From: Erythrobacter sp.
Lineage (GTDB): Bacteria; Pseudomonadota; Alphaproteobacteria; Sphingomonadales; Sphingomonadaceae
Direction of reading: 5' to 3'
DNA: 42,910 bases
Assembly: GCA_024642565.1 (NCBI GenBank)
Contig: JAHEAV010000007.1
Span: 70,662 to 113,571, forward strand
The position numbers were made by a program, and so were the translations under genes. Below the pieces are notes generated by a model. It was not told the origin of the DNA, did no database searches, and was given only the letters and a program-made list of their open reading frames with translations. Positions 33,664 to 41,108 of this stretch are shown here, piece after piece. The stretch's first letter is position 1, and each line of letters starts with the position of its first letter.

Positions 33664-33766
33664 AAGTTGGGCGCCTGCCGGTCTTCGTTAAGAGTGTAGG
33701 GGTCTTAGCGCGAAAAATCCCGCGGGTCATGCCTTCTTGTCGAATTCAGGCGCAATCGGCGGCCAG

Positions 33767-34147
33767 TCAGGCCTTTTCAAGCGTACATTGCAGCGGATGC
33801 TGGTTCTGGCGGGCGAAATCCATGACTTCGTTGACCTTGGTTTCGGCCACTTCGTAGGAAAACACTCCGCACACCCCCACACCTTTCTGGTGCACATGGA
33901 GCATAACCCGCGTCGCTTGTTCCAGATCCATCTTGAAGAACCGCTTCAGCACCATCACCACGAATTCCATCGGGGTGTAATCATCGTTCAGCAGCAGGAC
34001 TTTATACTGGCTGGGCTTCTTGGTTTTGGCCTTTGTCTTGGTCGCGATCCCGGTCTGACTTTCATCATCGCCCGTGCCGGAGGGTTTGCTGTCAGTCGCA
34101 GCAGGCCAGTCCTTTGCGGACGGGGAAGGGTAGGTGATCAGCGTCAT
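33767..34147 (-). CDS. clpS: ATP-dependent Clp protease adaptor ClpS
   Basis: ClpS delivers N-degron substrates to ClpAP. The 126-residue product has the family core [20 protein letters not shown] (about residues 48-67), the ligand pocket residues in [10 protein letters not shown], and the C-terminal [24 protein letters not shown]. The N-terminal 45 residues are a long, charged, probably disordered extension, which in other ClpS proteins is needed for ClpA remodelling. No clpA follows on this strand within the window; the gene stands alone. Confidence 0.95.
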   Translation of the reverse strand: MTLITYPSPSAKDWPAATDSKPSGTGDDESQTGIATKTKAKTKKPSQYKVLLLNDDYTPMEFVVMVLKRFFKMDLEQATRVMLHVHQKGVGVCGVFSYEVAETKVNEVMDFARQNQHPLQCTLEKA

Positions 34148-34251
34148 AGGTGTAGCAATATCGTATCCGGCTCTGGTTTCGCAAGATGGACCATGCAGAT
34201 ACTCGTGCCCTTCAAGTCTGAAGCTGCAGTTAAACTGGCCCGAAGTGGGGT

Positions 34252-34292
34252 AAAAAACAACGGGCCGGACGAAATTAACCGTCCGACCCGTT
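34252..34292 (-). terminator. Strong intrinsic terminator of the phasin gene
   Basis: A 13-bp inverted repeat (34259-34271 with 34280-34292) has one position that is a G-U wobble in minus-strand RNA and a mismatch in plus-strand RNA. The minus strand continues with GTTTTTT. Both signs assign it to the phasin transcript. Confidence 0.88.
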
Positions 34293-34361
34293 ATTTTGGC
34301 GACCGGGGGAAAAGTACCCGGTGCGTTATGGCTTGTTCACTCCCTAAGAAGTGAAGCCAGC

Positions 34362-35180
34362 TCAGGCTGCCTTGCGGACTTTGTCCATGGCAACGCTGAC
34401 GCGGCTCGAGATCGGCGCGAAAGCTTCGTTGGCCAGCTTGACCCATGCTTCGGTCGTCTTGGACACGGTAGCAACGGTTGCGTCGAAATTGCGGCTGACG
34501 ATCTTGCTCTGCAGCTGAACGAATTCGGTCGGCGACTTTACAGCGGCGACTTCCTTGGCATCGGCAGTCATGGTCGAAATGGCAGACTTGCCTTCTTCGA
34601 CGTAAGACTTGGCCATGTCCTGTACACCAGCGGCCAGGATCTTGCCGGCTTCGACGATAGCTTCAACGTTCTGCTTGCTGAAATCGCCCATTTCGGAAGC
34701 CATTACGGTTCCCTTGTCATAGGCGGTCTTGGCGCGGGTCTGCAGGTCGACGAGACCTTCCTTGACCTGTGCGGTGTAATCGGCAGCGGTTTCTTTTGCC
34801 TTGGTCATGATGGTTTCCTTCTGAGTGGATGTCTTGATGGTCTTGGTCTTGGGAGCAGCCTTGGTCTTCGTGACGACCTTGGCTGGTGCAATCTTCGCGG
34901 CCACTTTCTTGACTACGGCCTTCTTGGCTGCAGGCTTTTTGACGGCGGCTTTCTTCATTGTAGGTTTGGCAGCGGTCTTGGCGGCGGGCTTGCGCACGGC
35001 CTTGGCGGCGACTTTTGGTGCGACCGTCTTTGCGACCGGTACGATTGGGGCTGGCGCGGTTTCGGTTGCGACGGCTTTGTTGACAGGAGCGGTCGTTTCC
35101 GGCGCGGCTGTCTTGGCAGCTGCGTCGGCATAGGCCTTTTCCGCTGCGACATCGATTTTGCTGGTGGCTACTTCGGCCAT
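34362..35180 (-). CDS. Phasin with histone-H1-like Lys/Ala-rich N-terminal extension
   Basis: Phasins coat polyhydroxyalkanoate granules and control their number and size. The C-terminal 148 residues are the Phasin_2-type domain (MTKAKETAADYTAQVKEG onward, helical, with KSPTEFVQLQSKIVSRNFD). Before it are about 125 residues of Ala/Lys/Pro repeats (KPAAK, VKKPAAKKAV), like the tail of histone H1 or of PhaF, which binds DNA and helps share granules at division; here the tail is N-terminal. The start is ATG 35180 (AAGGA eight bases upstream); the ATG at 35189 overlaps that Shine-Dalgarno. A second strong initiation site lies inside at 34808. phaC is upstream on the same strand. Confidence 0.88.
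   Translation of the reverse strand: MAEVATSKIDVAAEKAYADAAAKTAAPETTAPVNKAVATETAPAPIVPVAKTVAPKVAAKAVRKPAAKTAAKPTMKKAAVKKPAAKKAVVKKVAAKIAPAKVVTKTKAAPKTKTIKTSTQKETIMTKAKETAADYTAQVKEGLVDLQTRAKTAYDKGTVMASEMGDFSKQNVEAIVEAGKILAAGVQDMAKSYVEEGKSAISTMTADAKEVAAVKSPTEFVQLQSKIVSRNFDATVATVSKTTEAWVKLANEAFAPISSRVSVAMDKVRKAA
34806..34822 (-). promoter_or_regulatory. Internal Shine-Dalgarno and ATG within the phasin gene
   Basis: On the minus strand AGAAGGAAACC lies just before the in-frame ATG at 34808; AAGGA ends seven bases from the ATG, the ideal spacing. Initiation here gives a 148-residue protein that is exactly the phasin domain. This would allow two isoforms from one gene. Confidence 0.55.
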
Positions 35181-35232
35181 GAAATTCATCCTTGTGCTTC
35201 GCTGGTCCGGCGCCCCTGGAGGTCACCACACC

Positions 35233-35303
35233 TTTATGTTGCAGTGCACAAAATAGGCATTGCAGTTGCGAAGTCAAGGATTTTTTGTGCAGCGCAACAT
35301 AAA
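35233..35303. promoter_or_regulatory. Long inverted repeat with TGC-rich boxes upstream of phasin (putative PhaR operators)
   Basis: Bases 35233-35253 and 35283-35303 are complementary at 19 of 21 positions, with a 29-base centre. Three related boxes are present: TTGCAGTGCAC (from 35239), TTGCAGTTGCG (from 35260), and TTGCGCTGCAC on the minus strand in the right arm. TGC/GCA-rich sites of this kind are recognised by PhaR, the PHB-sensing repressor of phasin genes in Paracoccus and Rhodobacter. PhaR itself is not in this window. Confidence 0.55.
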
Positions 35304-35330
35304 CCGCGCAAGTATTTCAAATAAAGCGAT

Positions 35331-37232
35331 TTAGGGCATCTGTACGTAGCGACCAGGGGCGTCTTCGATCACCGTATCGTGCTTTTCGCCGGGGATTCGC
35401 TTGCCCTTTGCCCGCACCATCTGGCCATCTTGCGCTTTCAGCCATTCGATCCAATCGGGCCACCAGCTGCCCTTATGTTCGTTTGCGCCAGCAATGAATT
35501 CATCGAGGGACGATGGATCGCCATCATTGATCCAATATTGGTATTTCTGCGCGTCGGGCGGGTTGACCACGCCAGCGATATGTCCAGATCCGGCAAGCAC
35601 GAAGCGCATCGGGCCGGTAAAATGGTCCATGATCCGCCACACGCTTTCAGCCGGAGCGATATGATCTTCGCGCCCTGCCTGGATGTAGCAGGGGGTCGAA
35701 ACCTGGCTGAGGTCGATGGGTGTTCCGTCGGCGACCAGCGAATCGGGCTTTACCAGCCGATTGTCGCGGTAAAGATCGACAAGATATCTCTTGTGCCATT
35801 TGGCTGGCAGATTGGTGACATCACCATTCCAGTGCAGCAGGTCAAACGCGGGGTAATCTTCGCCCATCAAATAATTGTTGATGACATAATTCCAGATCAA
35901 ATCGGTCCCGCGCAGCAGATTGAAGGTCGCAGCCATGACCCGCCCGTCGAGATAGCCTTGGCTGCCCATGCTATCGATTGCGGCGATCTGTGTATTGTCG
36001 ATGAAGTTGAGGAGGTCACCCGCCTTTTCGAAATCGACCTGCGCGGTGAAAAAAGTCGCGCTCTTCACCTTTTCGGCGTCACCCCGCCGGGCAAGAACAG
36101 CCAGAGTTGCCGCAAGTGTGGTCCCCGCAACGCAGTAGCCGATTGTATGGACCGATGGCACCTTGAGCCGATCACGGACGAGGTCGATTACTTCGATTTG
36201 CGCGCGGATATAATCGTCCCAGACTACATCCTTCATGGACGCATCGGCGGATTTCCAGCTGACCACGAAGGTGGATAAACCTTGGGCCACGGCCCAACGG
36301 ATAAAGCTCTTTTTGGGATTGAGATCGAGAATATAGAAGCGATTGATCCACGGCGGAAAAATCACCAGAGGCACTTCGAGAACGTCTTCGGTGGCCGGGC
36401 TGTACTGGATAAGTTGGTAAAGCGGGGTTTCGTGGATGACCTTGCCCGGCGTGACCGCGATATTTTCGCCAAGCTTGAAAGCGTCGCTTGCGGTGTGGGT
36501 CAGTTGCCCACGTTTCAGATCCGTCAGCAGATGTTCCATCCCCTTGACCAGATTTTCCCCCCGGCTTTCGAGTGTCCTTTCGAGCACGATCGGGTTGGTC
36601 ACCGGGAAGTTTGCCGGGCTTAGTGCTTCAACAAGTGCCTTGGTCGCGAAGCGTAGCTGTTCGCGGGAGGCGTGATCGAGCCCGTCAATCTCGTCAACCA
36701 TCGCCCCCAGTTTTTCAGCGAGCATCAGATAGGTCTGATGGATCAAGGCGAATATCGGCTGTTGTTGCCACCGGGGATCGGCAAAGCGCCGATCTTTGCG
36801 GGGCAATTCTGGTCGCTGGTCTTCGTCGAATGAACCATCGGGTGCGAGGGAATATTGCCCAAGCACGGATTGCCACAAGGCAACGGATTCGTCCCAAAGC
36901 TGCTGTTGCTTGGCCGGATTGGCGAGCGGCATTTGGCCAAGCCAGCTTTTGGCGAAATCAACCCACTGGGTGGGATCAAGCATTGCTGCGAGCGGATTAT
37001 CCTTCAGATCGAAGGATTGGGCCGGGGTGCCTGCCTGGAATTCCATCCATTTCGCCTGCAATTTAGCTGCGATTTCAGCCCAGTGTTCCATATTTGCTGC
37101 GTCCGGCATGCCGGACCCGCTGGCCAGAATTGTCTGCCCCGGCATCAACTGCCCGAAGAACAATTGAACCTGTTCGGCCTGCTCCCTGATCATGTCACTG
37201 ATGGGATCCTGGGTGTTGCTGGCCCCTGCCAT
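35331..37232 (-). CDS. phaC: Class I polyhydroxyalkanoate synthase PhaC
   Basis: PhaC polymerises (R)-3-hydroxyacyl-CoA into PHA on the growing granule. The 633-residue product has an N-terminal domain (about 1-230) and an alpha/beta-hydrolase core with the lipase-like box GYCVAG, nucleophile Cys367, and a C-terminal GSGHIAGVVNPP with the catalytic His. The length and single-subunit form fit class I (short-chain monomers). ATG 37232 has AAGGGAG before it. It precedes the phasin on the same strand, separated by a 150-base regulatory region, and diverges from the aminotransferase gene. Confidence 0.96.
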   Translation of the reverse strand: MAGASNTQDPISDMIREQAEQVQLFFGQLMPGQTILASGSGMPDAANMEHWAEIAAKLQAKWMEFQAGTPAQSFDLKDNPLAAMLDPTQWVDFAKSWLGQMPLANPAKQQQLWDESVALWQSVLGQYSLAPDGSFDEDQRPELPRKDRRFADPRWQQQPIFALIHQTYLMLAEKLGAMVDEIDGLDHASREQLRFATKALVEALSPANFPVTNPIVLERTLESRGENLVKGMEHLLTDLKRGQLTHTASDAFKLGENIAVTPGKVIHETPLYQLIQYSPATEDVLEVPLVIFPPWINRFYILDLNPKKSFIRWAVAQGLSTFVVSWKSADASMKDVVWDDYIRAQIEVIDLVRDRLKVPSVHTIGYCVAGTTLAATLAVLARRGDAEKVKSATFFTAQVDFEKAGDLLNFIDNTQIAAIDSMGSQGYLDGRVMAATFNLLRGTDLIWNYVINNYLMGEDYPAFDLLHWNGDVTNLPAKWHKRYLVDLYRDNRLVKPDSLVADGTPIDLSQVSTPCYIQAGREDHIAPAESVWRIMDHFTGPMRFVLAGSGHIAGVVNPPDAQKYQYWINDGDPSSLDEFIAGANEHKGSWWPDWIEWLKAQDGQMVRAKGKRIPGEKHDTVIEDAPGRYVQMP

Positions 37233-37387
37233 GGTTACTTCGCTCCCTTCGAGTCACCTTCGGTCTCGGTATATCCGCTCAGCAAAGCTTATAGGATTAC
37301 GCGAGCATGATTGCACCTATGCATTTATTGCTTCACTGAATAGGCGCGCAGCGCCATTGCTGCACCAAACCAAGATCAAGGGATACG

Positions 37388-38596
37388 ATGAACACCGATT
37401 TCTACCGCATGAAGCGCCTGCCGCCCTACGTGATTGCCGAAGTTAACGGCTTGCGGGCAGCGGCACGCGCGGCCGGTGAAGACATTATCGACCTTGGCAT
37501 GGGCAACCCCGATTTGCCTCCCCCGCAGCACGTCATCGACAAATTGTGCGAAGTGGCGATGAAGCCCAATGCGCATGGCTATTCCCAGTCGAAGGGTATT
37601 CCCGGTCTACGCCGCGCCCAGGCCAATTATTACGGCCGCCGGTTCGGGGTCGATCTCGACCCTGAGACCGAAGTTGTCGTGACAATGGGTTCAAAGGAAG
37701 GGCTGGCCAGCCTGGCCACGGCGATTACTGCGCCGGGCGATGTGGTACTTGCGCCCAATCCGTCCTACCCGATCCATACCTTCGGTTTCATTATTGCCGG
37801 TGCGGCAATCCGCTCCGTTCCGACAACACCGGACGAGAATTATTTCCGCAGCCTGGAAAAGGCGATGGCGTTTACTGTGCCGCGCCCCAGCGTGCTGGTG
37901 GTCAATTATCCGTCCAATCCGACAGCCGAAGTGGTGGATCTGGCCTTTTACGAGCGGCTTGTTGCCTGGGCGCGGGAGAACAAGGTCTGGATTCTTTCTG
38001 ATCTGGCCTATTCCGAACTCTATTTTGACGGCAATCCCACCCCTTCAATCATGCAGGTCGCCGGTGCCAAGGATGTTGCGGTCGAATTCACTTCCATGTC
38101 GAAAACCTATTCCATGGCCGGCTGGCGGATGGGATTTGCCGTTGGCAACAGGCAGTTGATCGCTGCGATGACGCGGGTCAAAAGTTACCTCGATTACGGC
38201 GCGTTCACGCCAATTCAAGCCGCGGCCTGTGCGGCATTGAATGGCCCGCAGGACATCGTCGAAAGCAATCGCCAGCTTTACCACAAACGGCGCGATGTGA
38301 TGGTCGAAGCGTTTGGCCGGGCCGGCTGGGATATACCGCCACCTCGGGCTTCGATGTTTGCCTGGGCACCGCTCCCACCGGCGCTGAAGGATATGGGCAG
38401 CCTGGAATTTTCGAAGCAATTGCTTGCCCACGCCCAGGTCGCCGTCGCGCCGGGGGTCGGATACGGCGAAGAAGGCGAAGGCTTTGTGCGAATTGCGATG
38501 GTCGAAAATGAACAGCGGCTGCGGCAGGCCGCGCGCAATGTGAAGCGCTATTTGGCTTCACTGGGACACAATGGCGCGCCGGATCAGGGGGAATAG
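37388..38596 (+). CDS. Class I/II aminotransferase, AlaC type
   Basis: A 402-residue PLP enzyme of fold type I. Family features: DLGMGNPDLPPP, TMGSKEGLASL, PSYPIHTFGF, NYPSNPTAEVVD, and the PLP-binding Lys239 in SMSKTYSMAGWR. The best match in kind is AlaC, which makes alanine from pyruvate with glutamate as donor, although similar sequences have been named LL-diaminopimelate or aspartate aminotransferase. The start ATG 37388 has AAGGGATACG upstream. It is divergent from phaC; the TGC-rich gap could also carry regulator sites. Confidence 0.9.
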   Translation: MNTDFYRMKRLPPYVIAEVNGLRAAARAAGEDIIDLGMGNPDLPPPQHVIDKLCEVAMKPNAHGYSQSKGIPGLRRAQANYYGRRFGVDLDPETEVVVTMGSKEGLASLATAITAPGDVVLAPNPSYPIHTFGFIIAGAAIRSVPTTPDENYFRSLEKAMAFTVPRPSVLVVNYPSNPTAEVVDLAFYERLVAWARENKVWILSDLAYSELYFDGNPTPSIMQVAGAKDVAVEFTSMSKTYSMAGWRMGFAVGNRQLIAAMTRVKSYLDYGAFTPIQAAACAALNGPQDIVESNRQLYHKRRDVMVEAFGRAGWDIPPPRASMFAWAPLPPALKDMGSLEFSKQLLAHAQVAVAPGVGYGEEGEGFVRIAMVENEQRLRQAARNVKRYLASLGHNGAPDQGE

Positions 38597-38687
38597 TCCG
38601 GGCAGGGGGCACCTAGCACGTTCCGATGCATTGCCATGGCCATAGACTTGACCTACCCTCTGCGGCGTGCAGCGAAAGGATCTCTCG

Positions 38688-39287
38688 ATGGTCGGCGGTG
38701 CCGGGCAATCCCTGACCGATAAACAGATGGCCGTTCTGGAACGGATTGATCGGCGTATGCCGATCAAGGTCATCGCTTGCGAGATGGGCGTTTCCGAAAC
38801 CCGGATCAACCAGCACATCCGCGCGCTCAAGAAGATATTCGGGGTCACCAGCCTGAATGAATTGGTCGAATGTTATCGCCGCAACTTTGCCGGCGATCAA
38901 TCCGCTGACCTTCCGCAAATTGCAGAGGTGACGCCGAAAACGCCCATTTCCGACCCCTTCAGAAATTCTGCATACAGCAAAAAGCAGCTCCAGGAACTGG
39001 CGTTGGCGGGGCATTCATCGGAGCGGGACGACCCCGGTTCGATCCGAATGTCCGATGCACATGTGGTCGCACGCGATGCGCTTTGGGCACACGAAATCGA
39101 ACCGGTGGTCGTCTTCGGGGCGCTCGATGGCAAACATGCTGTCCTGTACCGTTTTGCGGCCATGATCGGCTTGGCGTTTGGCATGATTGCCGCGCTTGTG
39201 TTGGTAGTGTCAGCAGCGCTTGCGCTGAGCCAGGTGCTGGACGGTAGGATCGACGTTCCCGTGGACGAAAATGGCGTTGCCGGCTGA
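38688..39287 (+). CDS. LuxR-type HTH protein with a C-terminal transmembrane helix
   Basis: A 199-residue protein. Residues about 7-60 form a GerE/LuxR-type helix-turn-helix (LTDKQMAVLERI, KVIACEMGVSETRINQHIRALKKIFGV, NELVE). A polar linker follows, and one hydrophobic helix (MIGLAFGMIAALVLVVSAALAL, about 162-183) lies near the C-terminus. There is no autoinducer or receiver domain. DNA-binding head plus membrane tail suggests a membrane-tethered regulator that senses the envelope or is released by proteolysis. ATG 38688 is preceded by AAAGGA; a GTG at 38667 is less likely. First of five small co-oriented genes. Confidence 0.78.
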   Translation: MVGGAGQSLTDKQMAVLERIDRRMPIKVIACEMGVSETRINQHIRALKKIFGVTSLNELVECYRRNFAGDQSADLPQIAEVTPKTPISDPFRNSAYSKKQLQELALAGHSSERDDPGSIRMSDAHVVARDALWAHEIEPVVVFGALDGKHAVLYRFAAMIGLAFGMIAALVLVVSAALALSQVLDGRIDVPVDENGVAG

Positions 39288-39323
39288 GACCGGCACTGCC
39301 GGTTATCAAACGGAGACCACCCT

Positions 39324-39671
39324 ATGACCAAGAGATTAGTTGAAGACGCTGGCTCCATTCGCAAGCTGATCCGCGAAGCAGAGGCTGTATCCGATGAAGT
39401 GATGGTCGCCTGCGCAAAGCTCAAGCAGGCCATGATCCTTGCCCGGCGCAACCCAGGAATGCCCGTGGATGCAGGGCAGCGGGCCATCATGCGCCTCTGT
39501 CAGGCGGAGCAACAGGCGCTATCGATGTCGACCAGTTTGTTGCGGGTGCACAGCGAACTGAGCAAGGTTGCCCGGGAACATGCCAGCGGCGATCAGGATA
39601 TTCCAACCGATATCGCCCCCAGCGGCATTGCCGACTTTTCCCTTCAAGAACCGATCCTGGATGCGGCCTGA
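39324..39671 (+). CDS. Small helical protein of unknown function
   Basis: A 115-residue soluble protein, 36 bases after the HTH-TM gene. It is predicted all-helical from its pattern: three amphipathic stretches (SIRKLIREAEAVSDEVMVACAKLKQAM, GQRAIMRLCQAEQQAL, STSLLRVHSELSKVAREH) with no signal peptide. GGAG lies eight bases before the ATG. I do not recognise the family. Given its position it could be a cytosolic partner of the adjacent membrane proteins. Confidence 0.72.
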   Translation: MTKRLVEDAGSIRKLIREAEAVSDEVMVACAKLKQAMILARRNPGMPVDAGQRAIMRLCQAEQQALSMSTSLLRVHSELSKVAREHASGDQDIPTDIAPSGIADFSLQEPILDAA

Positions 39672-39695
39672 GCGCATGGAGATGCAGTTCTGCAC

Positions 39696-40178
39696 ATGAT
39701 CCTGGAATACCGTGTCCCGGCCCAATTCGCCGCGATGATCCTCATCACCCTTCTGGCCCTTCGAAAAGGCGGTGGCCCGGAAAAGGCGAGCGGTGCGGTA
39801 ATCCTGATCATGTTTGTGGTCGGCTATTTCTACCACCTGCTTTTTGACGAAGGCATAGTGCTCGGCTCGGTCGACCTGTTCCATGCCGTTCTTGATGGTC
39901 TGGTGGCAATCGCGCTGGTGATAATCGCCTTGTACGCCAACAGGATATACCCCCTATGTTTAGCCGGCCTGCAATTGATAGCGCTGAGTGCCCATCTGGT
40001 GCGCGAGATGATCGATGCAATGTCGCCGGTCGCTTACGCGATCCTCTTCATTCTGCCGTCCTATTTCCAGTTGATGGCTCTGGCGATGGGCTTGTGGGCA
40101 CATCGCCAAAGATTGCGGAGATACGGTCCGTACAAGGACTGGCGCACCAGCCCCGCTCGCACAGCAGGCCCCATCTGA
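39696..40178 (+). CDS. Multi-pass membrane protein of unknown function
   Basis: A 160-residue protein with four to five TM helices (AVILIMFVVGYFYHLLF, FHAVLDGLVAIALVIIALYA, YPLCLAGLQLIALSAHLV, YAILFILPSYFQLMALAMGLW) and a basic C-terminal tail (HRQRLRRYG). It follows the helical protein by 24 bases. No transporter or enzyme signature is visible. The paired His and acidic residues next to helices (HLLFDEG, HLVREM) could be functional but are not a known motif. Confidence 0.72.
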   Translation: MILEYRVPAQFAAMILITLLALRKGGGPEKASGAVILIMFVVGYFYHLLFDEGIVLGSVDLFHAVLDGLVAIALVIIALYANRIYPLCLAGLQLIALSAHLVREMIDAMSPVAYAILFILPSYFQLMALAMGLWAHRQRLRRYGPYKDWRTSPARTAGPI

Positions 40179-40243
40179 TTAATGGGCCGGGCGAAACCTC
40201 AGTTCAATCGTCCGGCTTTCCCGGCGCGGACCCCATCGGGCAG

Positions 40244-40597
40244 GTGCTGGCAAATTACCTGAAACGGCAGTTTGCCGGCGCATCTGACGAACGGCTGCAT
40301 GCGCTTTACCTTGATGACGACGGCCATCTTCTGGATGAAACGGTTCTGGCCGAAGGCGGGCATGATCTGGCCCTGACCCGCGCCAGGAAGCTGTTTGCAG
40401 TTGCGCTGGCCGTTAACGCCAGCGGCGTCATTCTCGCGCACAATCATCCTTCGGGCGTCTGTCATCCCAGTGCGGACGATGTCCGATCAACCGACAAGCT
40501 GCGCATCCTCAGTGCGGCATTGGACATCGAATTGCTGGATCACCTCATCGTCACCAGCGAAGCGGTCTACAGTATGCGTGCAGGGGCATATCTGTGA
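40244..40597 (+). CDS. RadC-type JAB/MPN protein lacking the helix-hairpin-helix domain
   Basis: A RadC C-terminal-type JAMM domain. The metal motif HNHPSG...PSADD is intact (His-x-His with a downstream Asp), and the C-terminal DHLIVTSEAVYSM is typical. The N-terminal HhH region of canonical RadC is absent. There is no ATG between the stop of the upstream gene (40178) and the domain. GTG 40244 is the first common start codon but removes a few domain residues; CTG 40175, overlapping the upstream stop, is possible. The real 5' end is therefore uncertain. RadC-family proteins are linked to DNA metabolism and to horizontally moving regions, but their activity is not known. Confidence 0.7.
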   Translation: MLANYLKRQFAGASDERLHALYLDDDGHLLDETVLAEGGHDLALTRARKLFAVALAVNASGVILAHNHPSGVCHPSADDVRSTDKLRILSAALDIELLDHLIVTSEAVYSMRAGAYL

Positions 40598-40643
40598 CGG
40601 GATTGGCCATGATCTTGCGCGCGACTGCGATTGCGCATCATAA

Positions 40644-41108
40644 ATGACCCGCGGCGAGTTCCTTGCCGGGACCCACATGATGCCGCGCTATTTCTGCGCC
40701 GGTCCGGTAATGTTGGACCTGTTTCATCGCGATGGAAATATCGATGGTTCCTGGCTTGGCCTGCACCCGCGCGAATTCGAGCTGTTATGGATATTGGCGG
40801 AAAATTCCGGGAAGCGTTTGTCCCGCCAGCGCCTTCTTTCGGAAATCTGGCGGATCAATCACGCCATTGAAACCAATCGCGTGGAAGTCCATGTCGCGCG
40901 GGTTCGGGCCAAATTGCGGCACTTCGGGCTGGATTGGCTGATCGCCACTGACCCGCTTGGCGGGTACTTGCTTGCCATCGCGGCCAGCCCGGCAATCGAC
41001 ATGGAAGTGGGCACCCCGCAACAATCTCTGGACAGCTATGCGCGCATCGGCAACGATGAACACGTCAGACACAAATCAGGTAAAGCCAATGCAACTCCCC
41101 CAGAATGA
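40644..41108 (+). CDS. OmpR/PhoB-type winged-helix protein without receiver domain
   Basis: A 154-residue protein that contains only the Trans_reg_C winged-helix fold: LHPREFELLWILAENSGKRLSRQRLL (alpha-1/alpha-2), SEIWRINHAIETNRVEVHVARVRAKL (recognition helix) and a hairpin (DPLGGYLLA). There is no N-terminal receiver, so it is not controlled by phosphorylation in the usual way. The start is uncertain; ATG 40644 has no clear Shine-Dalgarno and ATG 40677 is an alternative. Its 3' end overlaps the crotonase gene by 20 bases, suggesting one transcript. Target unknown. Confidence 0.78.
   Translation: MTRGEFLAGTHMMPRYFCAGPVMLDLFHRDGNIDGSWLGLHPREFELLWILAENSGKRLSRQRLLSEIWRINHAIETNRVEVHVARVRAKLRHFGLDWLIATDPLGGYLLAIAASPAIDMEVGTPQQSLDSYARIGNDEHVRHKSGKANATPPE

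Noticed and set aside
34296-35324. 342-residue Gly-rich open frame on the plus strand
   Set aside because: It is the antisense shadow of the phasin gene; the Lys/Ala-rich codons on the minus strand remove stop codons on the plus strand. It has no ribosome-binding site and crosses the phasin promoter and terminator.
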